A stretch of DNA of 64,000 nt from JBNRMW01 sp050309795 (GTDB taxonomy: Bacteria > Bacillota_I > Bacilli_A > Erysipelotrichales > Erysipelotrichaceae). The stretch spans positions 20,543 to 84,542 of the forward strand of contig JBNRMW010000026.1 of the NCBI GenBank assembly GCA_050309795.1. Reading direction: 5' to 3'. The notes under the pieces were generated by a model, which did not search any database, was not told where the DNA came from, and saw only the letters and a program-made list of their open reading frames with translations. Position 1 is the stretch's first letter, and each line of letters begins with the position of its first letter. Of the stretch, positions 14,738-23,675 are shown in pieces. The translations under genes and the position numbers were made by a program.

Positions 14738-17543
14738 TGTTGATTGGAATCGGCTGATGGAGTCGAAATTTAAACATAATTGGTTTGTTGTTCTTATAAT
14801 CAATGACATCAACTTTTCCAAAATAAAGATATTTTAATACTTTACCGTCTACCTCAGATTGTTTTCGAACAAAAAGATGCAAATCAAATCCATAGTCCTT
14901 ATGATTAATAAGATCTACTCCAGTCGGCGAAGATTGACTTGTGGAATTTTGGGATTCCCATTGAAATTCGTATCTATTAAGTATTTTATCTTTATATTTT
15001 ATTGATTCGGAAATATCTTCATCTTTATGTAAATCTACGAATAAGTAGAAATGATTATTGAATCTGAAGACGCCTTGACCTCTAAAACTCGAGTGTTTGT
15101 TAGTATAATTTACTGCCATTGCAACATCTCGCATACTATATGGATGATACATCCTAAGGAAAGGTAATCCATAATTTTTCGTAGAGAATTCTTCATAATA
15201 TCGGGTCAAACCATAATCTATGACGTCTTTGATCAATGAAGCTGAGATATCATTTTTTAGTATCTCAACAAGTTGATTATCAAGCGAAATCTGTTCACCT
15301 TTCCGTTCGATCAATGGAATGTAGCGATTTTTTTCTGGTTTGTCTAAGAACTTCTGCCCTAAAAATTGTAAGGAGTGATCTATCGTCTCTTCGCTTATTC
15401 CCTCAATAAGAGCGGTTATATAATGACTTAACTCACTTCGTGAGACTTCACCATGGGTGATTAAATATTTCAATATTTGAAATTCAAAAGGCCTAACCAA
15501 AGGAAGTGCAGATGATAGGGAATAAATTGCTTTTTGAAGCTTAGGATTTTTTTGATAAGCAAAAATTAAGCGATCGCTCTTTTCTACCTTAGCCAAAAAA
15601 TCGAAGTATGTTTTGAGAGTGCTAGTCCCAAAAAAGCGTAGAGGATCTGGTGCATTAGCAACACCCAAGTAATCCATCAAATAATAGGGAACTCTTCCTT
15701 GACGGATGATTTTGAAATTATTGTATTCTTCTTTGAGATATTTTAACGAGTTAAAGTTTTCTATATTAAGTTGGTTTAGAATCCGTTGTTTAGCAATCTC
15801 ATCAATCTGTACGAATACTTCTTTCGGCCCCATCCTAAAATCATCATCAACCATTACTTTTAAAGAGTCTTTATCGTACATTCTAGTACCACTTAAAGCA
15901 ATCGCAATTAAGAATGCACGGTTGTGGTTACCGATAAAATCAAGAACGGTTAAGAATGTTTTTCCATCGTATTTTCTTAATCCTCGACCAAGCTGTTGGG
16001 TGAAGATAATCGGTGAGTTGGTGGGTCTTAACATTAAAACAAGATTGACACTCGGTATATCAACACCCTCATTTAGAACATCTACAGCAAAAATCATTTT
16101 TAGTGAATCGTTATCATCTTCTAAACGATCAAAGTACCGTTGTCTTTGGGAAGGTTCCATCTGACCGCTGATGCTGATGCTTTCTATTCCAGCATTATTG
16201 AATTCATTTGCCATAAATTCAGCATGTTTAACATTCGCACAAAAACCAAGTCCTTTGAGTTTGGTTCCTTCATATTTATAAAAATCCATTTTTTCAAGAA
16301 TAAATTCTGTACGTGAGTGTAACATTAATTTCCTTGCTACTTTATCGATATCCTTTAAGTCGACATCCGATAAATCCACATCTTTAATATCTGTAATCCC
16401 ATAATAATGAAACGGAACAACGAGTTCTTTCTCAATCGCCTCATCTAAACGTACTTCTATGGCCACATTTCGATCAAATACTTCAAAAATATTTCCTTCA
16501 TCGGTACGTTCTGGTGTTGCTGTCATGCCTAGTAAAAATCTAGGTTTAAAATAGTTGAGAAACTTTTGATACGTTTCAGCTGTTGCGTGGTGCGCTTCAT
16601 CAACAATAATATAATCAAAGTCATATGGAGAAAACTGTTCTAAGGTGTTGTTCAGTGTTAAATTTGTTGTAAAAACAATATCTCCCGTAGCATCTTTATG
16701 AGAGCCCATAAACTTTGAATACGTATATCTATCTTTAAGAACTCGCTTAAATGATGCCATTGCTGAGTCAATAATGTTCTCAACATGCACGACAAAAAGC
16801 ACTCTTTTTGGATTCAACCGTTTTACATCAAACACTGTCATATACGTTTTTCCCGTCGCAGTAGCAGCAATAACGAGAGCTTTTGTTTCTCCTTGTTTTC
16901 TTAAAAAATCTAAGGATCTCATTGCGTTTTCTTGCATAGAATTTGGAACCAACACTTCTTCATCTGAAAAATACGTTCTCTCCATACGCCGGTATTCTTG
17001 AAAATCAACATAGAATTTTGAATACTCTTCAACTTGGTGATGAGTGAAATAGTCTAAACTTTCCCAAATTTGATCATATTCTTCTTGAATATTTCGTGCA
17101 AATTCTAAATCTTTCTTGGCAATGATTGATGCATTCCATTCAACATTCTTCCTCAGTGCACTGGTTGTGAAATTGGATGATCCAATTATTATTTTATAAT
17201 CGTCTTCACGTTCAAATATGTATGCTTTAGAATGATAGCCCCTTGTTTTAGTATCTGTGTATACTTTTAACTCAATATTGGGTATATCAATTAATTCTTT
17301 AAGTGCTTTCGGTTCTGAAAAATCCAAATAGGTTGAAGTAATGAACTTACCGTACACACCTTTGTCTTCCAGTTCTTTGAAGACATTTCTAAAAACTTGA
17401 ACACATGAAAAAGTTACAAACGCCACATTGAATTGAAACGATCGACATTCCATTAATGAATCCATTAATTCGCGTTCTAAAGTTCGTTCTCCATCGTTTA
17501 CTATTAAACTCAGAGTAGATTGCGTCAATGTGTTTTTTTGCAA
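14706..17543 (-). CDS. PLD nuclease-like / SF2 helicase / DUF3427 protein
   Basis: This ~945-residue protein has three parts. An N-terminal phospholipase-D-like domain (about 20-190) has the HxK motif in YHSKAYIF and the GSSNFT partner. A superfamily 2 helicase (about 200-570) has Walker A AATATGKT, motif II VDEAHH, motif III GMTATPER and motif VI QQLGRGLRK. A long C-terminal half matches the DUF3427 type. I favour TTG 17543 with GGGGGAG upstream; GTG 17564 in the same frame is the alternative. Such enzymes process nucleic acids and could act in repair or phage defence. Only one HxK motif is seen, as in single-domain PLD nucleases that dimerise. Confidence 0.88.
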   Translation of the reverse strand: MQKNTLTQSTLSLIVNDGERTLERELMDSLMECRSFQFNVAFVTFSCVQVFRNVFKELEDKGVYGKFITSTYLDFSEPKALKELIDIPNIELKVYTDTKTRGYHSKAYIFEREDDYKIIIGSSNFTTSALRKNVEWNASIIAKKDLEFARNIQEEYDQIWESLDYFTHHQVEEYSKFYVDFQEYRRMERTYFSDEEVLVPNSMQENAMRSLDFLRKQGETKALVIAATATGKTYMTVFDVKRLNPKRVLFVVHVENIIDSAMASFKRVLKDRYTYSKFMGSHKDATGDIVFTTNLTLNNTLEQFSPYDFDYIIVDEAHHATAETYQKFLNYFKPRFLLGMTATPERTDEGNIFEVFDRNVAIEVRLDEAIEKELVVPFHYYGITDIKDVDLSDVDLKDIDKVARKLMLHSRTEFILEKMDFYKYEGTKLKGLGFCANVKHAEFMANEFNNAGIESISISGQMEPSQRQRYFDRLEDDNDSLKMIFAVDVLNEGVDIPSVNLVLMLRPTNSPIIFTQQLGRGLRKYDGKTFLTVLDFIGNHNRAFLIAIALSGTRMYDKDSLKVMVDDDFRMGPKEVFVQIDEIAKQRILNQLNIENFNSLKYLKEEYNNFKIIRQGRVPYYLMDYLGVANAPDPLRFFGTSTLKTYFDFLAKVEKSDRLIFAYQKNPKLQKAIYSLSSALPLVRPFEFQILKYLITHGEVSRSELSHYITALIEGISEETIDHSLQFLGQKFLDKPEKNRYIPLIERKGEQISLDNQLVEILKNDISASLIKDVIDYGLTRYYEEFSTKNYGLPFLRMYHPYSMRDVAMAVNYTNKHSSFRGQGVFRFNNHFYLFVDLHKDEDISESIKYKDKILNRYEFQWESQNSTSQSSPTGVDLINHKDYGFDLHLFVRKQSEVDGKVLKYLYFGKVDVIDYKNNKPIMFKFRLHQPIPINIMHEMINVVE

Positions 17544-17657
17544 TTCTCTCCCCCTACCTTTCACAAACCTCTTATCAACTATTATATAGGATAAACGTAA
17601 TTACATTAAACGAATTTTAGATCCGTGTTGTTTATGTATTGTAAATTCTGATGAAAA

Positions 17658-17685
17658 ACCAGAAGAATATGAGAATTCTTCTGGT
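17658..17685 (-). terminator. Terminator of the SIS/LbH operon
   Basis: An 11-bp perfect stem ACCAGAAGAAT / ATTCTTCTGGT followed by TTTTTC on the minus strand lies about 40 bp after the stop at 17724. Confidence 0.85.
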
Positions 17686-17723
17686 ATTAAGCTTTTATCA
17701 AAATCGTAATACTCTAAATAACC

Positions 17724-19076
17724 TTACTTCCAACCATATCGACCACTATGCCAAGGCTTCAACTCTTTAGATTGAGAAACTTGTAGCAAAGAGTTATGTG
17801 GAACATCGGTTTCAACAATAGCTCCCGGACCAAGTGCACAGTAAGCACCAACTCTTAAACCTGGATAAAAGGTATTGTTAATACCAGTGCGTGTATAATC
17901 ACCCATAAAAACAGCATTCGTAAACAACGAACTATACCTCTTACCTTCATGTGTTATTTGTGAAACTTGATCATCGAATCTTAAGATTGCGGCAATACAC
18001 CCCGCAGCAATATCTACATAACGACCAATTACCCCATACATTTCACAATTATGAACAGCAGACACGCCTTCCATGAAAACCCCAACCAATTCAGCATTAT
18101 AACCAATCTTACAAGATGCACCAACGACTGTGTTTTTTCCAAGTTTGGCATAGTCATTAATTATTGTATGATCTCCTATCACACAACCACCTTCAATAAT
18201 CGCACCACTAGAAATGGTCACATTGTCACCAATAATACAATTCCCTTTAATAATGACGTTCTTCTCAATCTTGACATTCTTACCAACTTGTAAATTACCA
18301 TCTATTAAGCACGTACCATCGGTTACATATTCCCCTTCGTTTGTTTTGAGTTGGTTTGTAAGATATTTTGCTTCGTGAGTGTTTGCTTCAAACAATGCCC
18401 AAGGACTATCTATTGTTAAAAGAGGTTGTTTAGCCACGACTACTTTTATGGTTTCTCCACGTTCTATGGATGTGTTCAAAACATTCTCAAAGTATAGTTT
18501 TTGTGGTGGCATACCACCAGAAACAATAGCTTTAAAACCAGGACTGGTCGATTCTTGATTCATGAAAATATTTTTACTATAAATACCAATATTCCCTAAC
18601 AAATAATCGACATAATGGTCGCGCGCATGTCCATAGATCTTCTCGATAACATCATCTTTAACCTTAACCCCAAAGTGCTCATAAGCACGGTTAAACCGGT
18701 CCAATGGTTTTACCATGGAATAATTAGTAGGTTGATCTTTAAAGTCATTTAGCAAGTTTGATAAGTCGTCTGAACCAAAATACTCGTTTCCATTTATCAG
18801 TAGAACATAGTCAAAAGCTTCATTAAGCTCGTCTATTTTGTTGATGTATCCAACCTCTTTTGAGTATAAGGCCGAACGCACATGATTAGAAATAGACTCC
18901 CCCAGTATATAGATCTGGTCAATACCTACTTTCTCAAGCAACGAAACAATTCGTTGAACATTATCAACATTCGCTATGGGAAGGCAATTAGCATCATGAG
19001 TCGCATCAAATGGAAAAAGCTTCGAAGTTGCCTCGACCAGTTTAATAATAGCAACCAGTTTATTTCCAGTAACCAT
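17724..19076 (-). CDS. Degenerate sugar nucleotidyltransferase fused to hexapeptide-repeat (LbH) domain
   Basis: This ~450-residue protein is built like GlmU or GlgC. The N-terminal ~220 residues keep the nucleotidyltransferase layout (VAIIKLVEATSKLFPF, LLEKVGIDQIYIL), but the nucleotide-binding G-x-G-T-R-M loop is absent and the usual metal Asp segment reads LLINGNEYFG. The C-terminal half has many hexapeptide turns of a left-handed beta-helix, ending in GDYTRTGINN and GPGAIVETDVP. I place the start at ATG 19076, which overlaps the SIS gene end by 17 bp and has no own ribosome site, so it is probably translated by coupling. The catalytic N-domain looks inactive; acyltransferase or sugar-phosphate sensing is possible. 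Confidence 0.75.
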   Translation of the reverse strand: MVTGNKLVAIIKLVEATSKLFPFDATHDANCLPIANVDNVQRIVSLLEKVGIDQIYILGESISNHVRSALYSKEVGYINKIDELNEAFDYVLLINGNEYFGSDDLSNLLNDFKDQPTNYSMVKPLDRFNRAYEHFGVKVKDDVIEKIYGHARDHYVDYLLGNIGIYSKNIFMNQESTSPGFKAIVSGGMPPQKLYFENVLNTSIERGETIKVVVAKQPLLTIDSPWALFEANTHEAKYLTNQLKTNEGEYVTDGTCLIDGNLQVGKNVKIEKNVIIKGNCIIGDNVTISSGAIIEGGCVIGDHTIINDYAKLGKNTVVGASCKIGYNAELVGVFMEGVSAVHNCEMYGVIGRYVDIAAGCIAAILRFDDQVSQITHEGKRYSSLFTNAVFMGDYTRTGINNTFYPGLRVGAYCALGPGAIVETDVPHNSLLQVSQSKELKPWHSGRYGWK

Positions 19077-19788
19077 AGTATTTATCAAATAATTCGTTAT
19101 TATATTCATCTGCCCCATCTAAATTAGAGCTCTTGAATATTGGTGTTTCTAACCCAAGTTTTTGCATCTTATCAACCACCGCAACAATCAAACAATTCGC
19201 CAATGCAATTCCCGAAAAATCAGAAACTGGACCAACCGGTGCTTCAATACCTTCTACAAAAAACGCAGCATCACCTTTAGGTGCATGTGTATCTAATACA
19301 ACATCTGCTGATTCGAACAAACGCTTCCCACTTGGATGTCTGGATGCTCCACTGGTCGTGTGTTCCATTGACGTCATGGCGATCACTTTTGTTCCGATTT
19401 CTTTTGCTTCTAAAGCCATTTCTACCGGTACACTATTTCGTCCTGAATTGGATACAATCATTAAAGTGTCTTTCTCATCAACTTTGTAAAGTTTTAAGAT
19501 TTCTTTAGAATAGCCACTCAATCTTTCAATGTACGTACTCTTATTCGGCATTTCATGAAGCATTAACTCTGGAGGTAAAATCGCTTTAACATAAGCCAAA
19601 CCACCGGCACGGATGTAAATTTCTTCAGCAACCATGTGCGAATGACCTGATCCAAAAACATAGAAGCGACCGCCCGCTTTGATACTTTCTACAATTAAAT
19701 CAGCGGCTCGATTAATGTTTTCGTTCTCGTTTTCTTTAATTTTGTTAAAGATTTCTTGGAGATAATCAAAATACTTGTTTGTAATCAT
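19060..19788 (-). CDS. SIS-domain sugar-phosphate binding protein
   Basis: This 242-residue protein of the SIS (sugar isomerase) fold resembles the UPF0309 group. The glycine-rich loop FGSGHSHMVAEE (about 45-56) and MIVSNSGRNSVPVEMA (about 109-124) form the phosphosugar pocket. The segment GDAAFFVEGIEAPVGPVSDFSG is distinctive. It differs from the longer MurQ etherase. It starts an operon with the LbH pseudo-nucleotidyltransferase, and the amino-sugar genes around it suggest a hexosamine-phosphate substrate. The exact reaction is unknown. The ATG at 19788 follows GAGGACAG. Confidence 0.85.
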   Translation of the reverse strand: MITNKYFDYLQEIFNKIKENENENINRAADLIVESIKAGGRFYVFGSGHSHMVAEEIYIRAGGLAYVKAILPPELMLHEMPNKSTYIERLSGYSKEILKLYKVDEKDTLMIVSNSGRNSVPVEMALEAKEIGTKVIAMTSMEHTTSGASRHPSGKRLFESADVVLDTHAPKGDAAFFVEGIEAPVGPVSDFSGIALANCLIVAVVDKMQKLGLETPIFKSSNLDGADEYNNELFDKYYGYWK

Positions 19789-19912
19789 TATCTGTCCTCT
19801 TTTCTATCTGTATTACTAAAATAATCATATACTTATAGGTACATGGCGTCAACATTTCACTGAGTTTATAAAGCTCATTTAGAATATTTTCTGCTCAATA
19901 AAATGAGTCCAT

Positions 19913-19949
19913 GAAAAAACTCTAGATTATCTTTAATAGAAATCTAGAG
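19913..19949 (-). terminator. Terminator of the CpXC gene
   Basis: The stem CTCTAGATT / AATCTAGAG with a 12-nt loop ends in TTTTTT on the minus strand, 11 bp beyond the stop at 19960. Confidence 0.85.
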
Positions 19950-19959
19950 CTTTACTTTA

Positions 19960-20616
19960 TCAATTATGGTGTTTCTTTAACCATTTTTCACTTATTTCAA
20001 TTAGCCGATTACCTTCTCTCAAAAGAAGTTCTCGATTGTTGTGATATATAAAACCATATTGTTCCGGTGAGACCTCATAACGTATAAAGTCTTTTTCGTT
20101 TAAATAAGCATTAAAAACAAGTTGGTTTTCATCATTTTTACCTATATATTTTGTTTTTATAATATCCCGGGTTTCGTCCTGAGTTTCTAGCTGATCCATT
20201 ACATCTACTTTTAATAACTCAATAACTCGGTCATCTAGTTCGTCTGTAAAGATTTGGACTTTTTCTATTAGTTGTTCCAGTGTTGTCACAGCTCTAAAAA
20301 CTAGATCTGGTCTCATGGGATATTCTTCGCGAATATATCCAATGAAATCTGTCGAGTAGTCTTCTGTAATGACGTCTGCCAAATGAACAAAGAAACCAAT
20401 ATCATAATTACTAACTGATGTTTCATAATGTACCAATTCTTCAAAATCACAATACAAACATTCAAACAAAAAAGTAGAACCATCAAGCACCCCTTGATAA
20501 GCAGCAGGAGTCAATTGATTATTAATCGCAGAATAAAATTCAAAAGATTGCTCTCTTTGACAATTTGGACATGTAATTGAATCTAAAATTAAATTTGATG
20601 TGACGGGTACTCTCAT
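19960..20616 (-). CDS. CpXC-domain zinc-ribbon protein
   Basis: This 218-residue protein has an N-terminal zinc-ribbon module: ITCPNCQ (CPxC) near residue 15 and FECLYCD near residue 50 give four cysteines. The rest is acidic and helical with no motif I recognise. It matches the CpXC domain layout, whose function is not established. It lies between two terminators and reads as a single-gene unit. The ribosome site is weak (GTAGGATAA). Confidence 0.8.
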   Translation of the reverse strand: MRVPVTSNLILDSITCPNCQREQSFEFYSAINNQLTPAAYQGVLDGSTFLFECLYCDFEELVHYETSVSNYDIGFFVHLADVITEDYSTDFIGYIREEYPMRPDLVFRAVTTLEQLIEKVQIFTDELDDRVIELLKVDVMDQLETQDETRDIIKTKYIGKNDENQLVFNAYLNEKDFIRYEVSPEQYGFIYHNNRELLLREGNRLIEISEKWLKKHHN

Positions 20617-20649
20617 GCTTATTATCCTACCATTAAATGCGCATTATTT

Positions 20650-20678
20650 AAAACATCGTTTTTTAGACGATGTTTTTT
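20650..20678 (-). terminator. Terminator of the monooxygenase-like gene
   Basis: AAAACATCGT / TTTTTAG / ACGATGTTTT forms a 10-bp perfect stem right after the stop codon at 20682. Confidence 0.75.
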
Positions 20679-20681
20679 CTC

Positions 20682-20972
20682 TTATTCAATTACTTGGAAA
20701 ATAGTCATTTTATGTTCTAAAACATTTGGATTAGGTTTCCGATTTTTATGACCTTCTCTGTGAAGGTCACTCTTTTTAAAAGCCATCAACTTTTCTTTAC
20801 TTTCCCACATCATATTAATAATCACGACATCATACTCCGCATGTTCTGTATTCAATAAGAATTTTCTGCCTATGTAACCGTCGAATGTTAGCTCACTTTG
20901 TTGACGTTTTTCAATCTCTGCGAGACCGTGACCCTTGACCATGGTAATTGTTCTTTGATCAATTATATTCAT
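20682..20972 (-). CDS. Antibiotic-biosynthesis-monooxygenase (ABM) fold protein, IsdG/HmoA-like
   Basis: This 96-residue dimeric alpha-beta barrel type protein has the MWESKEKLMAFKKSDLHREGHK segment split around the ABM signature W-x-S ... S-x-x-H, as seen in heme-degrading monooxygenases of the IsdG/HmoA kind. The N-terminal TITMVKGHGLAEIEKR strand is typical of heme-type ABM proteins. Heme degradation is plausible but not proven; no heme importer is nearby. A GAAAGGAAATT ribosome site precedes ATG 20972. Confidence 0.78.
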   Translation of the reverse strand: MNIIDQRTITMVKGHGLAEIEKRQQSELTFDGYIGRKFLLNTEHAEYDVVIINMMWESKEKLMAFKKSDLHREGHKNRKPNPNVLEHKMTIFQVIE

Positions 20973-21158
20973 AATTTCCTTTCTATTGATCTTGCATCAG
21001 TAAAATTATCTTACCATTATTTAAATTATTAGTCCTTTAAAATAATAGTCTTTAAACTAGGGTAGGAAAACACTTACACCTGTGATAGAATTAAAATTAG
21101 TTGATTACTGATATAGGTGTGCTATCCAACATCAGTAACAGGAAAAGGGGGAAATAAA

Positions 21159-21899
21159 ATGAAATTTATTGTTGTAAAAGACTATGAAGAAATGAGCAAA
21201 CTCATGGCAGATAAAGTCATTGAACTTGTTCATGAAAAACCAGACTTAACTTTCTGTATACCGGCTGGTAGTTCACCAATTGGTATGTACGAAGAATTAG
21301 TCAAAGAGAATAAAGCAGGAAGAGTCGATTTTTCTAAAATCACGACCTTCAATATGGATGAATACGTCGGCTTAACGGCTGATCATCCACAATCATACCG
21401 TTATTTTGCTGATAACCACTTTTTAAACCACATCAACATAGACCGTAATAATGTCGTTTCGCCACAAGCTGATCATGAAAATCCAGAAGAAGCTGCCGAA
21501 ACGTATAAAAACGAAATATTGAAACGTGGTAGCTTGGATATTACGATATCTGGTGTCGGGGACAATGGTCACATTGCATTTAATGAACCAAACCCATACT
21601 TAAGACCACATGCCCATCTCGTGGATTTAGATCAAGCAACAATCACAGCAAACTCTCGTTTTTTCGAAGATATTAAAGACGTTCCAAAACAAGCATTAAC
21701 AATTGGTATCGCCGATGTCATGTTGTCGAAGAATTTATTTATAATTGCTAGTGGTGAGAAGAAGGCACCAATTTTTGAGCGACTTTTTGAAAACGATCAT
21801 ATTAATCCACAGTTCCCTATTACTTTCTTGAGGATGCATCCAAACGTTACCTTCATTCTCGATGAAGCAGCAGCTTCCAAAATAATCGATAAACTTTAA
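21159..21899 (+). CDS. nagB: Glucosamine-6-phosphate deaminase
   Basis: It converts GlcN-6-P to fructose-6-P and ammonia, feeding amino sugars into glycolysis. I choose ATG 21159 (246 residues) behind AAAGGGGGAAA; the upstream in-frame extension has no ribosome site. Catalytic segments are present: IPAGSSPIGMYEEL (phosphate loop), FNMDEYVGL (catalytic Asp), VGDNGHIAFNEP (Asp and His pair). It is monocistronic with a strong terminator. An ACACCT...AGGTGT inverted repeat with a ~35-bp gap lies in the leader (21074-21120), possibly an operator. It completes the route NanE to NagA to NagB found in this window. Confidence 0.96.
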   Translation: MKFIVVKDYEEMSKLMADKVIELVHEKPDLTFCIPAGSSPIGMYEELVKENKAGRVDFSKITTFNMDEYVGLTADHPQSYRYFADNHFLNHINIDRNNVVSPQADHENPEEAAETYKNEILKRGSLDITISGVGDNGHIAFNEPNPYLRPHAHLVDLDQATITANSRFFEDIKDVPKQALTIGIADVMLSKNLFIIASGEKKAPIFERLFENDHINPQFPITFLRMHPNVTFILDEAAASKIIDKL

Positions 21900-21905
21900 A
21901 ACCAA

Positions 21906-21938
21906 AGGTTCCGCAATTTCTACGGAACCTCTTTTTTA
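21906..21938 (+). terminator. Terminator after nagB
   Basis: AGGTTCCG (21906-21913) pairs with CGGAACCT (21923-21930), followed by CTTTTTT. Confidence 0.9.
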
Positions 21939-21939
21939 T

Positions 21940-22211
21940 TTTTTATAAATATTCCACACTAGTTAAAAAAGCACCGCCTGGCAGGGCAAAGTGCTTCTTT
22001 AACTTATGCAAGCAATTTACAATGTCTATCAATTTAAAGCAATTAATATCTACCCAATCAATTTCCTAATGATTGAAATATTAGATCAAAAAGTAGGATA
22101 ATTAACCGTCACCACTGTAGACCGCTATTTTCAATAATAGTTGAAATTAATATAAAGTCAATCTCTTTTTGGTAAGATTGACTCAAACCGGTTATCTAAT
22201 CCCATTGATTT
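21940..22211. other. Gene-free region with a second long hairpin
   Basis: The gap between nagB and the PepSY gene has no supportable ORF. A hairpin at 21962-22003 (GTTAAAAAAGCAC / GTGCTTCTTTAAC, 13 pairs with one mismatch) follows the nagB terminator. A weaker one near 22157-22186 pairs GTCAATC with GATTGAC. These may be decayed terminators or a small RNA; nothing decides it. Confidence 0.4.
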
Positions 22212-22244
22212 AAAAAACCCCCAAAGTGTTGCATACTTTGAGGG
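22212..22244 (-). terminator. Terminator of the PepSY gene
   Basis: CCCTCAAAGTATGCAACACTTTGGGGG in two arms (CCCTCAAAGT / ACTTTGGGGG) is followed by TTTTTT on the minus strand. Confidence 0.85.
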
Positions 22245-22271
22245 AGGGGGAACTAATTTATGTTCGTTGGA

Positions 22272-23648
22272 TTAATCGTCAATTTCCCAATCAACGATCT
22301 TACCAGTTTTGGCATTAATCTCATATTCATACTCAAGCCCATTCGCATAGAATTCAAGTTCGTAGTAATAGACACCATCGTCTTTTTCTAATTTAACTTT
22401 TTCAAATTTTACTTGGCTAGCGCTAAGTTTCGCATGACTTAATGCAATGGATTTTGCTTTTTCAGTCCCAATATCTGTACTTGTTGAACTAGAAGATTTA
22501 ATTCGTTCAACTTCTACATCCAAGATTTTTCCCGTAACGGCATCAATTTCATATTCATATTTTGCCGTGCTGGTTCTAAAATCAATTTCATATTCCCAAC
22601 GGTTGTCGTCACGATCTAATTCAATTTCCGTGAAGGTTGCTTGGCTTGCGCTTACTTTCGCATGCTTTAAGACGACTTCTTTCGCTTTCGCTTGACTCAT
22701 TGGTTTGTTTGAGTTGGTTGTGTTGGTTGAACCTGTTGTGGTTGAAGAACCAGTACTTGGTTTTGTTGTGTTCGTACTTGTTGATGCTTTTTTAATCGCT
22801 TCAACTTCTTTCTCTTTAATCCGACCCGAGAAGGCATCGATTTCATATTCATATTTATGAGTGCTTGAACTAAACTCGATATCGTATTCTAAACGGCCAT
22901 CGTCGTTATCTAATTCAACTTTAATAAACTTAACAGCATTTGCTGCGACATTACTATCCTTAAGAACAACTTGTTTAGCTTGTTCAACGGTTAAGCGCTT
23001 AGCTGTTTCTGTTGTATTTGTTTCAGCAGGCGTTGTTTCAACAGGTGCTGATTCTACTGGAGTTTGTGATCTAGCAATAACTGCTAAGCCGTCTTTACTC
23101 TTTTCAACAATTTGTCCACTATTCACGTCAATATCGTATTCAAAACGATTTGAAGCCGAATGGAACTTAATTTCGTAAACATAGATCCCATCGTCTTCAT
23201 CAAATGATTCTTTTGTTATGGTGACATCGTCGACACTTAAGCCCGCATCAGCTAAGGCAATGTCTCGTGCTTCTTCAATACTAGTGTTCATTTGAACTGG
23301 AACGGCATCGCGATTAACAAAGTTCGTTTTCTTCTTAACGACACTACCATCATTGGCTTTAATCCAATAATCATATTCCACTCCATTGGCGATGAATTCA
23401 ACTTCATAAACAAAATGTCCTTGTTCAAAATCAAATTCCGTCTTTACATATTGGGCAACTGCTGGATCTACACCAGAATCCGCAAACGCAAAGTTCCTGG
23501 CGTTCTCCACACCAATCGCTTGACCTTCAGCAATCGTCTTCGCTCCACTAAATATACTGAACCCTAATAACAAGATCACTAACAAGGTGACAACACCCGT
23601 TGTGATTGCTTTGGTTGGGGTATTTAATAAGTTTTTAAATCTCTTCAT
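22272..23648 (-). CDS. Membrane-anchored protein with five PepSY domains
   Basis: This 458-residue protein has a short cytoplasmic start, one membrane helix (about 14-36) and five extracellular PepSY domains (about 43-108, 118-185, 218-286, 316-382 and 396-458). Each domain has the pattern xxEAxxIAL...AGL then F-x-x-D-D-G-x-x-Y-E-x-E-F and Y-E-Y-E-I-x-A-x-x-G-x-I. Linkers between domains 2-3 and 3-4 are Thr/Ser-rich and probably lie in the cell wall. PepSY domains are known as protease-inhibitor or ligand-binding modules. The promoter carries four 11-bp-spaced repeats that also occur before the adjacent response regulator, so it is probably that system's main target or its accessory sensor. 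Confidence 0.9.
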   Translation of the reverse strand: MKRFKNLLNTPTKAITTGVVTLLVILLLGFSIFSGAKTIAEGQAIGVENARNFAFADSGVDPAVAQYVKTEFDFEQGHFVYEVEFIANGVEYDYWIKANDGSVVKKKTNFVNRDAVPVQMNTSIEEARDIALADAGLSVDDVTITKESFDEDDGIYVYEIKFHSASNRFEYDIDVNSGQIVEKSKDGLAVIARSQTPVESAPVETTPAETNTTETAKRLTVEQAKQVVLKDSNVAANAVKFIKVELDNDDGRLEYDIEFSSSTHKYEYEIDAFSGRIKEKEVEAIKKASTSTNTTKPSTGSSTTTGSTNTTNSNKPMSQAKAKEVVLKHAKVSASQATFTEIELDRDDNRWEYEIDFRTSTAKYEYEIDAVTGKILDVEVERIKSSSSTSTDIGTEKAKSIALSHAKLSASQVKFEKVKLEKDDGVYYYELEFYANGLEYEYEINAKTGKIVDWEIDD

Positions 23649-23675
23649 GTTTTCTACCTCTCTTTAACTGTCTAT

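Noticed and set aside
15706..16164. 152-codon open frame antisense to the helicase gene
   Set aside because: No ribosome site and no recognisable family; the opposite strand encodes clear helicase motifs.
14312..17543. A complete known restriction-modification system
   Set aside because: No methyltransferase or specificity subunit is near; the helicase has DUF3427 and PLD domains, not a type I or III restriction layout.
22272..23648. Repeated DNA suggestive of a repeat array or CRISPR
   Set aside because: The similarity arises from five related PepSY domains; spacing is ~200-300 bp and the frame stays open.
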